Counted from the first letter of the stretch, positions 7,804-16,651 are shown. The stretch: 53,434 nucleotides of DNA from Planctomycetota bacterium (GCA_016191165.1 JACPPF010000019.1:1-53434), one strand, 5' to 3'. Made by a program: numbers and translations. The notes: generated by a model from the sequence alone, not told the origin.

Positions 7804-9273
7804 TCACCGGGTAGCCTTGATCATGACGTAGCCGACGCTGTTGTCGGGATATTGAACCTGCAATAGTATCCCGCGTTCAAGCGATGCCTTGCTTAGCGCT
7901 GCATCAGCCTTGGCAGCGGACGCCACACGGACACCATCGACCTTGGTCACGAGCGTTCCCGTTTTCAAGCCCGCCTGAGCGGCGAGACTGCCAGGTGCAA
8001 CGTACGTGATGATGGCGCCGGAATCGGCGTTCGCGAAACCATATTGCTTGCTCAGCGCGGATGTCAGGTCTGCAAACTCGATGCCGACCTTGTCGCTGTG
8101 GGTTGATCCGGGAGTCCGTGGCGGCGTCCAGGACGGAACGGGTTCCGTTCGGCCAAGATCGACGGGCTGCTCTTCGATCGTCACCGGCAAGTCACGAGTT
8201 TTGCCATCGCGCAGAACCGTGACGGTGACCGATTTCTTTGGCGGCAGATCCGCCACGCGGCGCTGCAGGTCGACGGAATCCTTGATCGCCCTCCCTCCAA
8301 GGAAAAGGAGAACATCACCCGCCTGGATGCCGGCCTTGGCGGCGGGGGAATCGTCCAGCACACGGGCCACGACGACGCCGGTCTTCTTGTCCGCGCCGAG
8401 CCGGGCGGCCACATCGGGGCCGAGTTGCCGAACTTGCACGCCGAGGTAACCCCGGTGGACGGTTCCGTATTTGAGCAACTGGTTGACGATATTTCGGGCG
8501 ACGGCGCTCGAGATCGCCAGGCCGACGCCTTGCGATCCGCCGCTGTTGCTGCGAATTGCGGTATTGACGCCGACGACCTTGCCGTCAAGATTGACCAGCG
8601 GGCCGCCGCTGTTGCCCGGATTGATGGCGGCGTCGGTTTGCAGGTAGTCTTCGTAAATCGTGTGGTTGAGCTTGCGTCCCTTGCCGCTAATGATTCCGGC
8701 CGACACGGAACCAGCGAATCCGAACGGCGCCCCGACGGCCAGCACACGATCGCCAATCTCCATGGCGGAGCTATCGCCGAACTCAAGGCGAGGCAGCGAC
8801 CCTTTCGCGTCGAAACGAATCACTGCCAGGTCCGTCCGGGGATCGCTCTTCACATCGGTCGCCGGGAAGGCCCGGCCATCCTGCAAACGCACGGTGACCT
8901 CGGTGGCGCCTTTCACGACATGATAGTTGGTCAGCACGACCCCTTTGGAATCGATGATGAACCCAGAACCGGACCCGCGCCGCGGCAGATCGGGCCCATC
9001 GAACGGGGACTGGAAATCCTCGAAGAACTTGCGAAACTCCTCCGGCAAACGCATGTCATCGCGCCAGCGAAGCGTTTTTGGATTTGGCGCCGCGGTTTTC
9101 GTCGTTGCTTCAACGCTTACGACCGCGGGCAACACTTGCTTCACCACGTCACGATAGGAAGCGGGCTCGCGACTTTGGCCATGGGCGGCTGAACCAAGAG
9201 ACAACGCGCAGACGACACTGATGACGATCAGGAAGGCGAAAACGACCTTCGGGCGAAGGGTTAGCACACGCAT
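7804..9273 (-). CDS. Deg/HtrA-family serine protease with two PDZ domains
   Basis: A 489-residue periplasmic protease/chaperone of the S1C family. A signal peptide covers about residues 1-32 (hydrophobic core FAFLIVISVVCAL, likely cleavage near AHG-QS). The trypsin-like domain has His118 (TNYHVV), Asp148 (RTDLAVI) and Ser222 (GNSGGPL). PDZ1 lies at about 274-365 and PDZ2 at about 395-485, the Do-type architecture and usual length. It would degrade or refold misfolded envelope proteins. It lies 90 bp upstream of the CheB-CheR kinase gene on the same strand, so co-transcription is possible. A second HtrA-like gene is at 39387-40808. Confidence 0.93.
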   Translation of the reverse strand: MRVLTLRPKVVFAFLIVISVVCALSLGSAAHGQSREPASYRDVVKQVLPAVVSVEATTKTAAPNPKTLRWRDDMRLPEEFRKFFEDFQSPFDGPDLPRRGSGSGFIIDSKGVVLTNYHVVKGATEVTVRLQDGRAFPATDVKSDPRTDLAVIRFDAKGSLPRLEFGDSSAMEIGDRVLAVGAPFGFAGSVSAGIISGKGRKLNHTIYEDYLQTDAAINPGNSGGPLVNLDGKVVGVNTAIRSNSGGSQGVGLAISSAVARNIVNQLLKYGTVHRGYLGVQVRQLGPDVAARLGADKKTGVVVARVLDDSPAAKAGIQAGDVLLFLGGRAIKDSVDLQRRVADLPPKKSVTVTVLRDGKTRDLPVTIEEQPVDLGRTEPVPSWTPPRTPGSTHSDKVGIEFADLTSALSKQYGFANADSGAIITYVAPGSLAAQAGLKTGTLVTKVDGVRVASAAKADAALSKASLERGILLQVQYPDNSVGYVMIKATR

Positions 9274-9385
9274 GGTTTTTCCTCCTTATTTTTGCGGACT
9301 CCAAAGGATGTAGAGCCCGTTTGGTTTGGGATGTTAATAACTCTCGTAAACCAAGCTCAAAATGGGAGCAGGCCGAATGCTGTCA

Positions 9386-9564
9386 TTAGCTACTGACAAA
9401 TGCGCAAATCACGCAACTTTATCAGGAGCAAAGTGCCGACCGTAGGGTGCGTCAAGCGCAGCGCGGACGCACCTTTGAACTTGCAAATGTGTGGTGCGCC
9501 TGCGCTGCGCTTGACGCACCCTATAACTCAAGGTTGCGCTATTTGCGCAGAGATCAGTAGCTAA
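9386..9564. repeat. Nested palindromic (MITE/REP-like) element
   Basis: Outer arms 9386-9416 and 9533-9564 are imperfect inverted repeats sharing TTAGCTACTGA and TGCGCAAAT. Inside them, arms 9443-9463 and 9503-9523 are a 21-bp perfect inverted repeat starting TAGGGTGCGTCAAGC. Each inner half also forms its own hairpin (GGTGCGTC with GACGCACC). The outer right arm contains the TAG stop codon of the small secreted protein gene at 9561-9818. No transposase is encoded. Confidence 0.8.
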
Positions 9565-9818
9565 CACCAGTTCTCAGGCAGCGGCACGTCCTCATAGGGC
9601 AGAAAATAGTGGCGTTCCAGGTTTTCGCGGAACGTCGGTTCGGACGACTCTCCTCGCGGCACAGTCAGGGATGGCGGGAACGCCGTCCATCGCGATGGCA
9701 TTTCCGCACGTTTGCAAATGCTTGCCGGCATCGGCGCTTGTCCGTGTATGGTTGGTCCCGGAAACAGGCTGAATGCCACACTGATAGCGACAACGAATGC
9801 GATCATACGAGCACGCAT
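9561..9818 (-). CDS. Small secreted protein, function unknown
   Basis: An 85-residue protein with a clear signal peptide (hydrophobic segment MIAFVVAISVAFSLF, residues 5-19, then a likely cleavage near IHG-QA). The mature part is short, proline-rich and contains two cysteines, one of them the last residue. AGGAGG lies 7 bases before the ATG at 9818, which supports translation. The stop codon lies inside the outer arm of the palindromic element at 9386-9564, so the C-terminus may have been altered by that insertion. No family was recognised. It is upstream of the HtrA gene and downstream of hsp20 on the same strand. Confidence 0.6.
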   Translation of the reverse strand: MRARMIAFVVAISVAFSLFPGPTIHGQAPMPASICKRAEMPSRWTAFPPSLTVPRGESSEPTFRENLERHYFLPYEDVPLPENWC

Positions 9819-10037
9819 GATTTGACCTCCTCGGTTACTGGCCTATGGCTCGCTTAAAGAATTCGGTGATGTCGGCAGGAGTTGTGAGCCTCCCAGATTT
9901 GCCGACGGACGGAATCGGCCCTCGATCCAGGTCGAGGGCCGAGGAACATGGATGCAGCCGATACGATCTACCAGGCCACGCCGGCACAAAGTCCGACCAG
10001 GCCGAGCACGGCAACGGCAGCAATCCACCAACGACTA

Positions 10038-10478
10038 TTACTCGCTGCGAAGAGCGATCTTACGCGGCTTCGCCTCGTCGCCTTTGGGAAAGGTCAGCGA
10101 CAGCACGCCGTTGGCGAGTTTCGCATCCACCTTGTCGGTCTTGGCGGCGGTGGGCAAACTGATCCGCTGCTCAAAACGGCCATAGGTGCGCGTGTCGTAG
10201 CCGACCCCTTTGCGCTCGCACTTGCGCTCGCCGCTGATGATCAGATCGCCGTGTTGAATCGAAACATCGATGTCGTTATCCGTCATGCCAGGCGCATCGA
10301 CCTCGACATAATAGTGGTCCTCATCCTCCCACATCGACAGCGGCACGGCGACAATCGCCTGAGGCGGCGTCACGGTTGGGAAGATGTCCTCGTTGAAAAA
10401 GCGACCCAACATGGAGGAAAGGCGATTGACCGGCTCGGTAACTTGCGTCAAGCCGTTGGTCGAAAGAGCAGGCAGCAT
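10038..10478 (-). CDS. Hsp20 / alpha-crystallin small heat-shock protein
   Basis: A 146-residue protein of the small heat-shock family, an ATP-independent holdase that binds unfolding proteins in large oligomers. The alpha-crystallin domain occupies roughly residues 40-135: PLSMWEDEDHYYVEVDAPGM, then DLIISGERK, GRFEQRISLP and the conserved ANGVLSLTFPK near the end. The start at 10478 is preferred over an in-frame ATG at 10508 because AAGGAGG sits just upstream of it, between the two ATGs. The short frame after the stop (toward 9960) encodes a single hydrophobic segment but has no good start codon, so it is not called. Confidence 0.93.
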   Translation of the reverse strand: MLPALSTNGLTQVTEPVNRLSSMLGRFFNEDIFPTVTPPQAIVAVPLSMWEDEDHYYVEVDAPGMTDNDIDVSIQHGDLIISGERKCERKGVGYDTRTYGRFEQRISLPTAAKTDKVDAKLANGVLSLTFPKGDEAKPRKIALRSE

Positions 10479-11031
10479 AGGAAACCTCCTTCCAATGTTT
10501 ACGGGCAACTTTGAAAGAAAGTGACTTACACTCGGCCGCGCTATCCACTGCCCGTTGACTTATGGAATGTCGGCCGCTTGAAAAATGCGACAGCAATTCG
10601 CGCGCCACAAGAATGGCGAACACCTAACATGTTGCCAATCAAGACGTTTCGAGAACGGGCCGATTTTTGCCCTGTTCGTAACGTCGGTCAATTTGGCAGG
10701 TCGCCTGTCACTGAGGGGTAAATCTTCAGTTCACCGTCGTGCTATGCACCTTATTGGCCCGGAGGTCGGCGATTCGGGTTTCGATGAACTCGCGCTGGTC
10801 GCATTGCGCCGCAAGAACCGAAAAACGAGGCTGGTCGAATGGCATAAGAGGAAGCTGCTTGCCATGAAATTGTCGCTCCGTGTGGGTAAACACTTGATTT
10901 GTCAAACCCGGAATCACGTTGATTCCCGGTTTGCCGCACGATGCAACCCGCCTGAAAAATGACGCACCGGCGACCCATCATACCGGTGCAGCGGAAGTCA
11001 AGATTTGTCGTGAGTGTTTACTGGAACTGAA
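10479..11031. other. Gene-poor region between hsp20 and tRNA-Asp
   Basis: No gene can be supported. A 63-codon minus-strand frame at 10726-10917 (GTG start) has a protein-like composition but no ribosome-binding site and no recognisable family. The hsp20 promoter should lie at the left end; no clear CIRCE or sigma-32-type box was seen. Confidence 0.4.
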
Positions 11032-11105
11032 CGAGGACGACGGGACTCGAACCCGCAACCTCCGGATCGACAGTCCGGTGCTCTAACCAATTGAGCTACG
11101 TCCCC
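11032..11105 (-). tRNA. tRNA-Asp (anticodon GUC)
   Basis: Read on the minus strand: acceptor GGGGACG pairs with CGTCCTC, followed by discriminator G73 (an aspartate identity base). The D arm is GCTC...GAGC, the anticodon arm CCGGA-CTGTCGA-TCCGG holds GTC, and the T arm is GCGGG-TTCGAGT-CCCGT. Length 74 nt, CCA not encoded. Confidence 0.96.
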
Positions 11106-11502
11106 TCGGTTTTGGCGTGAGTTTTTATCATAGCTAATCTGTTTTTCTCAGCAAGCGGGTCGGGCATTTTCTTCGTGCCTTTTTGGCCCGGGGCCGGAAC
11201 GGCGTGTGACCGGTTCAAGGAAGGGGGCAGGAATGAATTGGCCCGGCGCGGTCCCACGGATTGCCCGAAACGATTTCCGAATTTTTGTCGGACAAACACT
11301 TGTACGCGCCTTGAGGCCAGATTATAATCATCAGCGTGATCCTTGGGTCTAGTAGAGCAGTCGTGGTCGTGATGACATTTCGTTTGTCTTCCCCCCTCTT
11401 GCCTTTCTCTTGTCCCGGGTCCATTTTGCGGGAAACATCATGCAATGGCGATAGGCCGCTGTGGACCGTGCGATTGCGTGAATCTCTTTAAGGAGGCCCT
11501 CC
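11106..11502 (+). other. Upstream region of the RRM protein gene
   Basis: No gene seen. The right part is the promoter and a leader of about 167 bases for the RNA-binding protein gene at 11503. Confidence 0.4.
11300..11328 (+). promoter_or_regulatory. Candidate promoter of the RRM protein gene
   Basis: A perfect TATAAT (11323-11328) lies 17 bases after TTGTAC (11300-11305). The predicted transcript has a long 5' leader, which is common for cold-inducible RNA-binding protein genes. Confidence 0.45.
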
Positions 11503-11853
11503 GTGGCTAAGAAGTTGTACGTCGGCAACCTGCCGTATTCGGTTTCCGACTCGGATCTGAAGGCGATGTTCGACCCGTTCGGCACGGTCGAATCCGCCCA
11601 GGTCATCCAGGATCGCGATACGGGCCGATCCAAGGGGTTCGGTTTCGTCGAAATGAGCAGCCCTCAGGAAGGCCAAGCCGCCATTGAGGCCATGCACGAC
11701 AAGGACCTCAACGGCAGAAAACTCGTCGTCAACGAGGCCCGGCCTCGCGAAGAACGACCCCGCGGCGGTGGCGGTGGCGGCGGTTACGGTGGCGGCGGCG
11801 GTGGTCGCGGCGGCCGTGGGTTCGGCGGCGGCGGTGGCGGCAAACGCTACTAG
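11503..11853 (+). CDS. Glycine-rich RNA-binding protein (single RRM)
   Basis: A 116-residue protein with one RNA-recognition motif (residues 4-81): RNP2 is LYVGNL (5-10) and RNP1 is KGFGFVEM (44-51). Residues 86-113 are almost pure Gly/Arg/Tyr, an RGG-like tail. Translation starts at GTG 11503, with AAGGAGG (11490-11496) 6 bases upstream. Bacterial proteins of this type bind single-stranded RNA and are often induced by cold, acting as RNA chaperones. They are found in cyanobacteria and planctomycetes. The long leader supports post-transcriptional control. Confidence 0.93.
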   Translation: MAKKLYVGNLPYSVSDSDLKAMFDPFGTVESAQVIQDRDTGRSKGFGFVEMSSPQEGQAAIEAMHDKDLNGRKLVVNEARPREERPRGGGGGGGYGGGGGGRGGRGFGGGGGGKRY

Positions 11854-11937
11854 GCCCCTACGCTTTTTCCTTTCAACCCTTGTCAGCCGTTCTGGTTCGC
11901 CGGAACGGCTGTTTCCGTTTTTCAAGGCGCCTTCCCC

Positions 11938-12477
11938 ATGTCAACCTGGCAAGCCTACCTGGACGACCTCGTTTTCACTTTCCGAAAACAGAAGCAAACC
12001 GCCGAAAAAGCCTTCACGCAGCTGGATCTCCATCGGGACTTCTTCAAAAAGCCCGGCGAGAACTCCAACAGCGTGGCCATCATCATCAAGCACCTCGCCG
12101 GGAATCTGACCTCGCGTTTTTCCGATTTACTTACCAGTGACGGCGAGAAACCCTGGCGCGATCGCGACGCCGAGTTCGTCCTCGGTCCCGCGGACACAGG
12201 CGCCAATCTGCTGGCCGCCTGGGAACAGGCCTGGGCCATTCTTTTCGCGACGTTGGCCACTCTTCAAGAAACCGATTTGCAAAGAACGATCACCATTCGC
12301 GGCGAGGAACACACCCTGCTGCAAGCGCTGCACCGCTCGCTGGCGCACACCGCCTACCATGTCGGACAGATCGTCTACCTGGCGCGGTTGCTGAAGACCG
12401 AGGGCTGGGAGTGGATCACGATTCCGCCCGGCCAAAGCAAGGAGGCTTTGGAGCAGAAGAGGCCGTACCTTCACTAA
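11938..12477 (+). CDS. DinB-like protein (DUF1572 type)
   Basis: A 179-residue protein of the DinB/YfiT four-helix-bundle superfamily. Three histidines in the expected places can bind a divalent metal: His52 (IIIKHLAGN), His137 and His141 (LAHTAYHVGQI). The tail WEWITIPPGQS is typical of the DUF1572 subgroup. Superfamily members include bacillithiol transferases and other thiol-dependent enzymes; the reaction of this one is unknown. It follows the RRM gene by 84 bases on the same strand. Confidence 0.82.
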   Translation: MSTWQAYLDDLVFTFRKQKQTAEKAFTQLDLHRDFFKKPGENSNSVAIIIKHLAGNLTSRFSDLLTSDGEKPWRDRDAEFVLGPADTGANLLAAWEQAWAILFATLATLQETDLQRTITIRGEEHTLLQALHRSLAHTAYHVGQIVYLARLLKTEGWEWITIPPGQSKEALEQKRPYLH

Positions 12478-12545
12478 CGCGCAATCGTGAGAAGGATCGA
12501 AGAAACGCACCATGCAAATCCGAAAACCGAAATGCGAAGCAAAAT

Positions 12546-12625
12546 CGAAACCCGAATCCACAAACTACACCGTTCCGACCTTTTTTGTTTTCAAATCTCG
12601 GACCTTGAGTTTGTTTCGGGTTTCG
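12546..12625. repeat. Inverted repeat between convergent genes
   Basis: CGAAACCCGAA (12546-12556) and TTCGGGTTTCG (12615-12625) form an 11-bp perfect inverted repeat within degenerate CCGAAA-type repeats. It lies between the ends of the DinB-like and DUF1549 genes and could act as a bidirectional transcript end. Confidence 0.5.
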
Positions 12626-12667
12626 TACTCCGAATTAGGTGTTTTGGGGCCAAGCCGCGTTGGGGCA

Positions 12668-15049
12668 TCAATTCCGCGTAATCGTCTCGTGCAGGTTCAA
12701 GATGGTGCGCGCCACGGACGTCCAGGCCGCCAGTTCCGCGGCGGGGATGTCCTTCGCGGCCGGGGCGTAGCCGATGCCGAGGATGGCCTGGGCGGACTTG
12801 GCGTTCGCCTGGAAATGGGTTCGGTGTTTCTCGAATAGCGTCGTGAGGATGCTGATTTCCTGGGCGCTGGCGTCGCGTTGCAGCGCCAGCTTGAACGCGA
12901 CGTTAATGCGGTCGGGCGTCTTCTTGGCTGAGCGAATGAGCTTCTCGGCGAAGACCCGGGACGCTTCCACGTAGGTCGGGTCGTTCAGAAGCACCAGCGC
13001 CTGTTGCGGCGTGTTGGAACGCGGGCGTTCGACGGTGCATTCCTCGCGAGTCGAGGCGTCGAACGCCAGCAGGCTCGGTTGCAGGAAGGTCCGCTGCCAC
13101 CAGGTGTAGACACCGCGTCGGTATTGGTTCTCTCCCCTGTCGTTGCCCCATTCACGCACGGGAAAGTTGAGATAACGCCAGTAACCAGCGGGTTGATACG
13201 GCTTGACGCTCGGACCGCCGATTTTTTTGACGAGCAAGCCACTGATCGCGAGCGCATTGTCCCGCACGAACTCGGCATCGAGGCGGAATCGTCCCTGCCG
13301 GGCAAGGAGCTGATTGTACGGATCGCGTTGACGAAGCGTCGGTGAAGCTTTGGAGGACTGGCGATAGGTGGCGGACATGACGATCTGTTTGATCGCGCGT
13401 TTGATGTCGCCGGCCCTCACCCCCGACCCCTCTCCCGAAGGGCGAGGAGAGCCAAAATCGAGTGCAAGCCAGTCGAGCAGTTCCGGATGGGTCGGCAAGG
13501 CGCCCAGGGCGCCGAAGTCGTCTGCCGTCTTGACGATGCCGTGGCCGAAAAAGAGAAGCCACAGGCGATTGACGAAGACGCGATCCGTGAGTGGATTCTC
13601 GGGCGCAACCAGCCACCTGGCGAGATCGATCCGGGTGGCACGTTTCTTTTCTTTGGGGGCGCCCAGGGCCGGCAGCGCCGATGGCACGCCGGGTTGGACG
13701 ACTTCGCCCGAGTCGTCAAGCCAGTTGCCTCGCTTCAGGACGCGGACCATGCGAGGCTGGACGGAAGTGGTGATGAGCGTGGTCGGCGTCTTCTTCGTCA
13801 CCGCTGCCTTTTGCGACTGAAGTCCGCTCAGTTTTTTTTGGAGGTCCTTCACCTTTTCCTTGGGAGCCGTCGCGATCTGCTTTTGCAGGGCGGTGATTTC
13901 CGCCTCCAGGCTCCTCGCCTTCTCGCGATACTCCTGCGTCATGATTGGCGTTTGTGGTTGTCTTCCGACTGCCACCTCCTGGATGTCCGCAAAAAAAGCG
14001 GCGAGCTGGTAGAACTCCTTGGTCGTGAACGGATCGTATTTGTGATCGTGGCATTCGGTGCAGCCAAGCGTCAAACCGAGCCAGGCGTTGGAAAAATTGC
14101 GCACGCGATCCGCGGCGTACTTCGCGGTGTACTCCTTCGCTTGCGACCCGCCCTCTTCGGTCGTTTGCAGCAAGCGGTTATGGCCCGAGGCGATCTTCTG
14201 CTCGGCCGTCGCCTTGGGCAGCAGATCGCCCGCGATCTGTTCCATGGCGAATTCCCGGAACGGCAAGTTGCGGTTGAAAGCATTGATGACCCAGTCGCGG
14301 TACAGCCAGACATCGCGGTTGTTGTCGCTGTGGTAGCCGGCGGTATCCGCATAACGGACCACGTCAAGCCAGTGCACCGCCAGGCGTTCGCCGAAGTGTT
14401 TTGATCCGAGCAATCGATCGACGACTTTCTCATATGCCGCTTGCGGTTTAACGCCTGCATACTCCTTCACGAATGCATCGACCTCGTCCGGCGTGGGCGG
14501 CAGGCCGATGAGGTCGAAATAAAGCCGGCGAATGAGCGTGCGCGGATCCGCCTCGGGCGATGGCTGGAGGCCTTCCTGTTCGAGGCGCGCCAGCACAAAG
14601 CGATCGATCGGGTTGCGTACCCACTTTTCGTTTCTCACGGTGGGAAGTTTGTGTTTCTTCGGCGCGATCAGCGACCAGTGAGGTTCATACTTGGCTCCCT
14701 GCTCGATCCATTCGTAGATCAGCTGAATCTCCGCCTTCGTCAAATGCTTCTTCGTCCTGGGCGGCGGCATCTTCTTGCCCTTTTCGTCCGTGACCAGCCT
14801 GCGGAACAATTCACTGACGAGCGGCTCCCCCGGCGTGATCGCCTTCGCGTGGGCGTCTTTCTCGTCGTCGAGCCGCAGCTTGGCCTTGCGCAAGTTATTA
14901 TCCGGCCCGTGGCACACAACGCAGTTGTTCGACAGGATCGGGCGGATGTCGCGATTGAATTCGATCTTGCGTGGCGCTTGGGCGAAGAGCGGCGTCGAGA
15001 CGAGAAGGCACAGGGGCAGGGCGATGGAATTCGGAAGAGATTGACGCAT
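12668..15049 (-). CDS. DUF1549/DUF1553 protein with planctomycete cytochrome C domain
   Basis: A 793-residue exported protein of the family expanded in planctomycetes. A signal peptide covers about residues 1-24 (ALPLCLLVSTPLFAQA). The PSCyt1 domain has the haem motif CVVCH (43-47), and a second CTECH lies at 330-334 inside DUF1549 (about 145-350). A coiled coil follows (375-420), then DUF1553 (about 470-735). Start chosen at ATG 15049, with GGAG upstream, rather than TTG 15064. Proteins of this family are often encoded next to DUF1501 genes and are suspected to act in periplasmic breakdown of complex carbohydrates; the reaction is not known. Residues 533-547 (GSPRPSGEGSGVRAG) break the family pattern and come from an inserted short repeat (13412-13452), which keeps the frame. 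Confidence 0.92.
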   Translation of the reverse strand: MRQSLPNSIALPLCLLVSTPLFAQAPRKIEFNRDIRPILSNNCVVCHGPDNNLRKAKLRLDDEKDAHAKAITPGEPLVSELFRRLVTDEKGKKMPPPRTKKHLTKAEIQLIYEWIEQGAKYEPHWSLIAPKKHKLPTVRNEKWVRNPIDRFVLARLEQEGLQPSPEADPRTLIRRLYFDLIGLPPTPDEVDAFVKEYAGVKPQAAYEKVVDRLLGSKHFGERLAVHWLDVVRYADTAGYHSDNNRDVWLYRDWVINAFNRNLPFREFAMEQIAGDLLPKATAEQKIASGHNRLLQTTEEGGSQAKEYTAKYAADRVRNFSNAWLGLTLGCTECHDHKYDPFTTKEFYQLAAFFADIQEVAVGRQPQTPIMTQEYREKARSLEAEITALQKQIATAPKEKVKDLQKKLSGLQSQKAAVTKKTPTTLITTSVQPRMVRVLKRGNWLDDSGEVVQPGVPSALPALGAPKEKKRATRIDLARWLVAPENPLTDRVFVNRLWLLFFGHGIVKTADDFGALGALPTHPELLDWLALDFGSPRPSGEGSGVRAGDIKRAIKQIVMSATYRQSSKASPTLRQRDPYNQLLARQGRFRLDAEFVRDNALAISGLLVKKIGGPSVKPYQPAGYWRYLNFPVREWGNDRGENQYRRGVYTWWQRTFLQPSLLAFDASTREECTVERPRSNTPQQALVLLNDPTYVEASRVFAEKLIRSAKKTPDRINVAFKLALQRDASAQEISILTTLFEKHRTHFQANAKSAQAILGIGYAPAAKDIPAAELAAWTSVARTILNLHETITRN
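13412..13452. repeat. Short interspersed C-rich repeat, inserted in frame (copy 1)
   Basis: The plus strand reads GGCCCTCACCCCCGACCCCT and continues CTCCCGAAGGGCGAGGAGAG. The same word with few changes occurs at 21216-21260. Here it lies within the DUF1553 part of a coding sequence, adding about 14 residues without breaking the frame. Confidence 0.75.
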
Positions 15050-15088
15050 GGCAAACGACTCCAAAAGCGGGGCGACAGGCCCATTTTA

Positions 15089-15163
15089 GTTTAGCCGCTC
15101 GCCTTTGGCGAGCGGGAAACGTGTCATCGCGCTGCCCCGCTCGCCAAAGGCGAGCGGCTAAAC
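15089..15163. repeat. 28-bp perfect inverted-repeat pair (REP-like)
   Basis: Arms 15089-15116 and 15136-15163 are perfect reverse complements beginning GTTTAGCCGCTCGCC. Each arm is itself a hairpin (CCGCTCGCC-TTT-GGCGAGCGG). The right arm contains the final Val codon and TAG stop of the nicotinate phosphoribosyltransferase gene. Confidence 0.9.
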
Positions 15164-16651
15164 GAGATTATTTATTTGCGACCCAAGGTGCACTTGGGCC
15201 TCCTTCACTTCCGTCCCGCGCATCGCATTGAACCGCCGCTGATATTCCCCCACCAACGGCGACAGCGTCACGCGCTTGTAGACACCCCACGTGCGGTCGG
15301 CCCGTGCCGCTTGTTCTTGAAAGCTCTCGCGGTAAACGATGCGGCCCTGCTCCACCAGCTTCACGAACAACGGCTCGGCGTCGATCGATTCAGATTTGTC
15401 AGCAACAATCAATGTGTCGTCCTTGCCATACACCCGCAGGTAGCCGCCGAGCGACTCCTTGCCTGGCGTGTTCGAAAACTTGACGTTGGGACGGTCGCCG
15501 GTCGCACTGCGTTTGAACGCGGCGGCGACCGTGTCGCGATGGATCAATCGCCACCAGTATCCGCCGGCGCCGGGAAAGAGCATCGTCGGCTCGACGCCGG
15601 TTGTCGCGCGGAAATGTTCGCATACCATGCGCACGGCATCGGGCGTCACCTCGTCCTCGAACACAATGGTTCGCGGCGTGATGCCCAGGTCGCGCATCTT
15701 CTGAAAGTAGAGCACGCACTGCCCGGCGATATCGCCCGAATCGACACGAATGCCGACCTCGGTCGCCTCCGGATGATTCCTGATGACGCGCAGAGCGTTC
15801 TCCAGACCAACCGACTCCGCATCGACCAGATCACAGAGCAGCGACGCCTTGCCCATCGCGGTCACGAATCGATCCATCATCTCATACTCGGTCTCGGCAA
15901 GCGTGCGATCGAACGACTGATTGGAACACATCATCTCGTGGCCAATGGTGCCGACCGTCTTGAAAAGATCGGGAAAGAGAAACTCGGCCGTATCGTTGGA
16001 CGTGAGCTGCCCCCCGCCGCCGACAAAGCGTGCGAGCAACAACTCGATGTTGAGCACCTCGCAGGGCGCGGAACGCAGCCCGAACTCGGCATCGCGCGGT
16101 GTCGCCAGCTTCATCAGCCGGCCCTTGGTCGCCCACAGGATCGGCGCGAAGTAGCGGCACATCGCCGGTTCGAGGTAGGAGACGACGCCGCCCATGCCCT
16201 CAAAAAACAGACAGGGCACACCTGGCAAGAACGTCTGGCCGCCGGGGAAGCCCCAGATGTCGATTGGTAGGCGAATGTAATCGCCTGGTTGCGAAGCGAG
16301 GACCGCCTCCCACATCTCGCCGGGAAATGCTCTGGTGGCCGCGTGATCGGCGAACCATTGAGCTGCGAGCAAAATGTCCGGGCGTTGGAGTGGCCGATGG
16401 AACCACTGAGCGAGCATCGTCTCATGCCCGGCCATGATGAGCTGGTTGTCGGCGCCGGCCTCGGGCAACCCTTTGCGCATGGTGAGGCCATAGCCCGCGT
16501 GCATCATCGCGATGTCCGGCACCGCGGTCCACATGGTGCGCTTGTAGGTATCGGTCGCGCCCAGCCAGCCGCCCAGGAGGAAGAACTTGGCGTAGAATTC
16601 GTCGAGCATTTCCAGACGCTTGGCGGCGAAGGGGTCTAATTGGTTATTCAT
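15158..16651 (-). CDS. pncB: Nicotinate phosphoribosyltransferase
   Basis: A 497-residue enzyme that couples nicotinate (or possibly nicotinamide) to PRPP, giving the mononucleotide for NAD salvage. Family marks are GTIGHEMM (235-242, active-site His238), IRVDSGDIA (301-309, phosphate/ribose binding), FPGAGGYWW and KFSNTPGKESLGGYLRVYG (391-409). Start chosen at ATG 16651 behind GAGG; upstream in-frame codons lie in AT-rich intergenic DNA. The stop codon belongs to the inverted repeat at 15089-15163. The length is near that of both the NAPRT and NAMPT-like branches, so substrate preference cannot be fixed by eye; NAPRT is favoured by the GT.GHE pattern. Confidence 0.85.
   Translation of the reverse strand: MNNQLDPFAAKRLEMLDEFYAKFFLLGGWLGATDTYKRTMWTAVPDIAMMHAGYGLTMRKGLPEAGADNQLIMAGHETMLAQWFHRPLQRPDILLAAQWFADHAATRAFPGEMWEAVLASQPGDYIRLPIDIWGFPGGQTFLPGVPCLFFEGMGGVVSYLEPAMCRYFAPILWATKGRLMKLATPRDAEFGLRSAPCEVLNIELLLARFVGGGGQLTSNDTAEFLFPDLFKTVGTIGHEMMCSNQSFDRTLAETEYEMMDRFVTAMGKASLLCDLVDAESVGLENALRVIRNHPEATEVGIRVDSGDIAGQCVLYFQKMRDLGITPRTIVFEDEVTPDAVRMVCEHFRATTGVEPTMLFPGAGGYWWRLIHRDTVAAAFKRSATGDRPNVKFSNTPGKESLGGYLRVYGKDDTLIVADKSESIDAEPLFVKLVEQGRIVYRESFQEQAARADRTWGVYKRVTLSPLVGEYQRRFNAMRGTEVKEAQVHLGSQINNLV

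Noticed and set aside
7804-9273. The two HtrA-type genes (7804-9273 and 39387-40808) as a recent duplication
   Set aside because: Catalytic motifs are shared, but linkers and PDZ2 differ too much; they are long-separated paralogues.
9835-10031. Short minus-strand frames after hsp20, one with a hydrophobic segment WWIAAVAVLGLVGLCAGVAW
   Set aside because: The hydrophobic frame has no start codon with a ribosome-binding site and overlaps the end of hsp20; not enough for a gene call.
10726-10917. Possible 63-residue protein on the minus strand before tRNA-Asp
   Set aside because: GTG start without Shine-Dalgarno and no family; left as undetermined.
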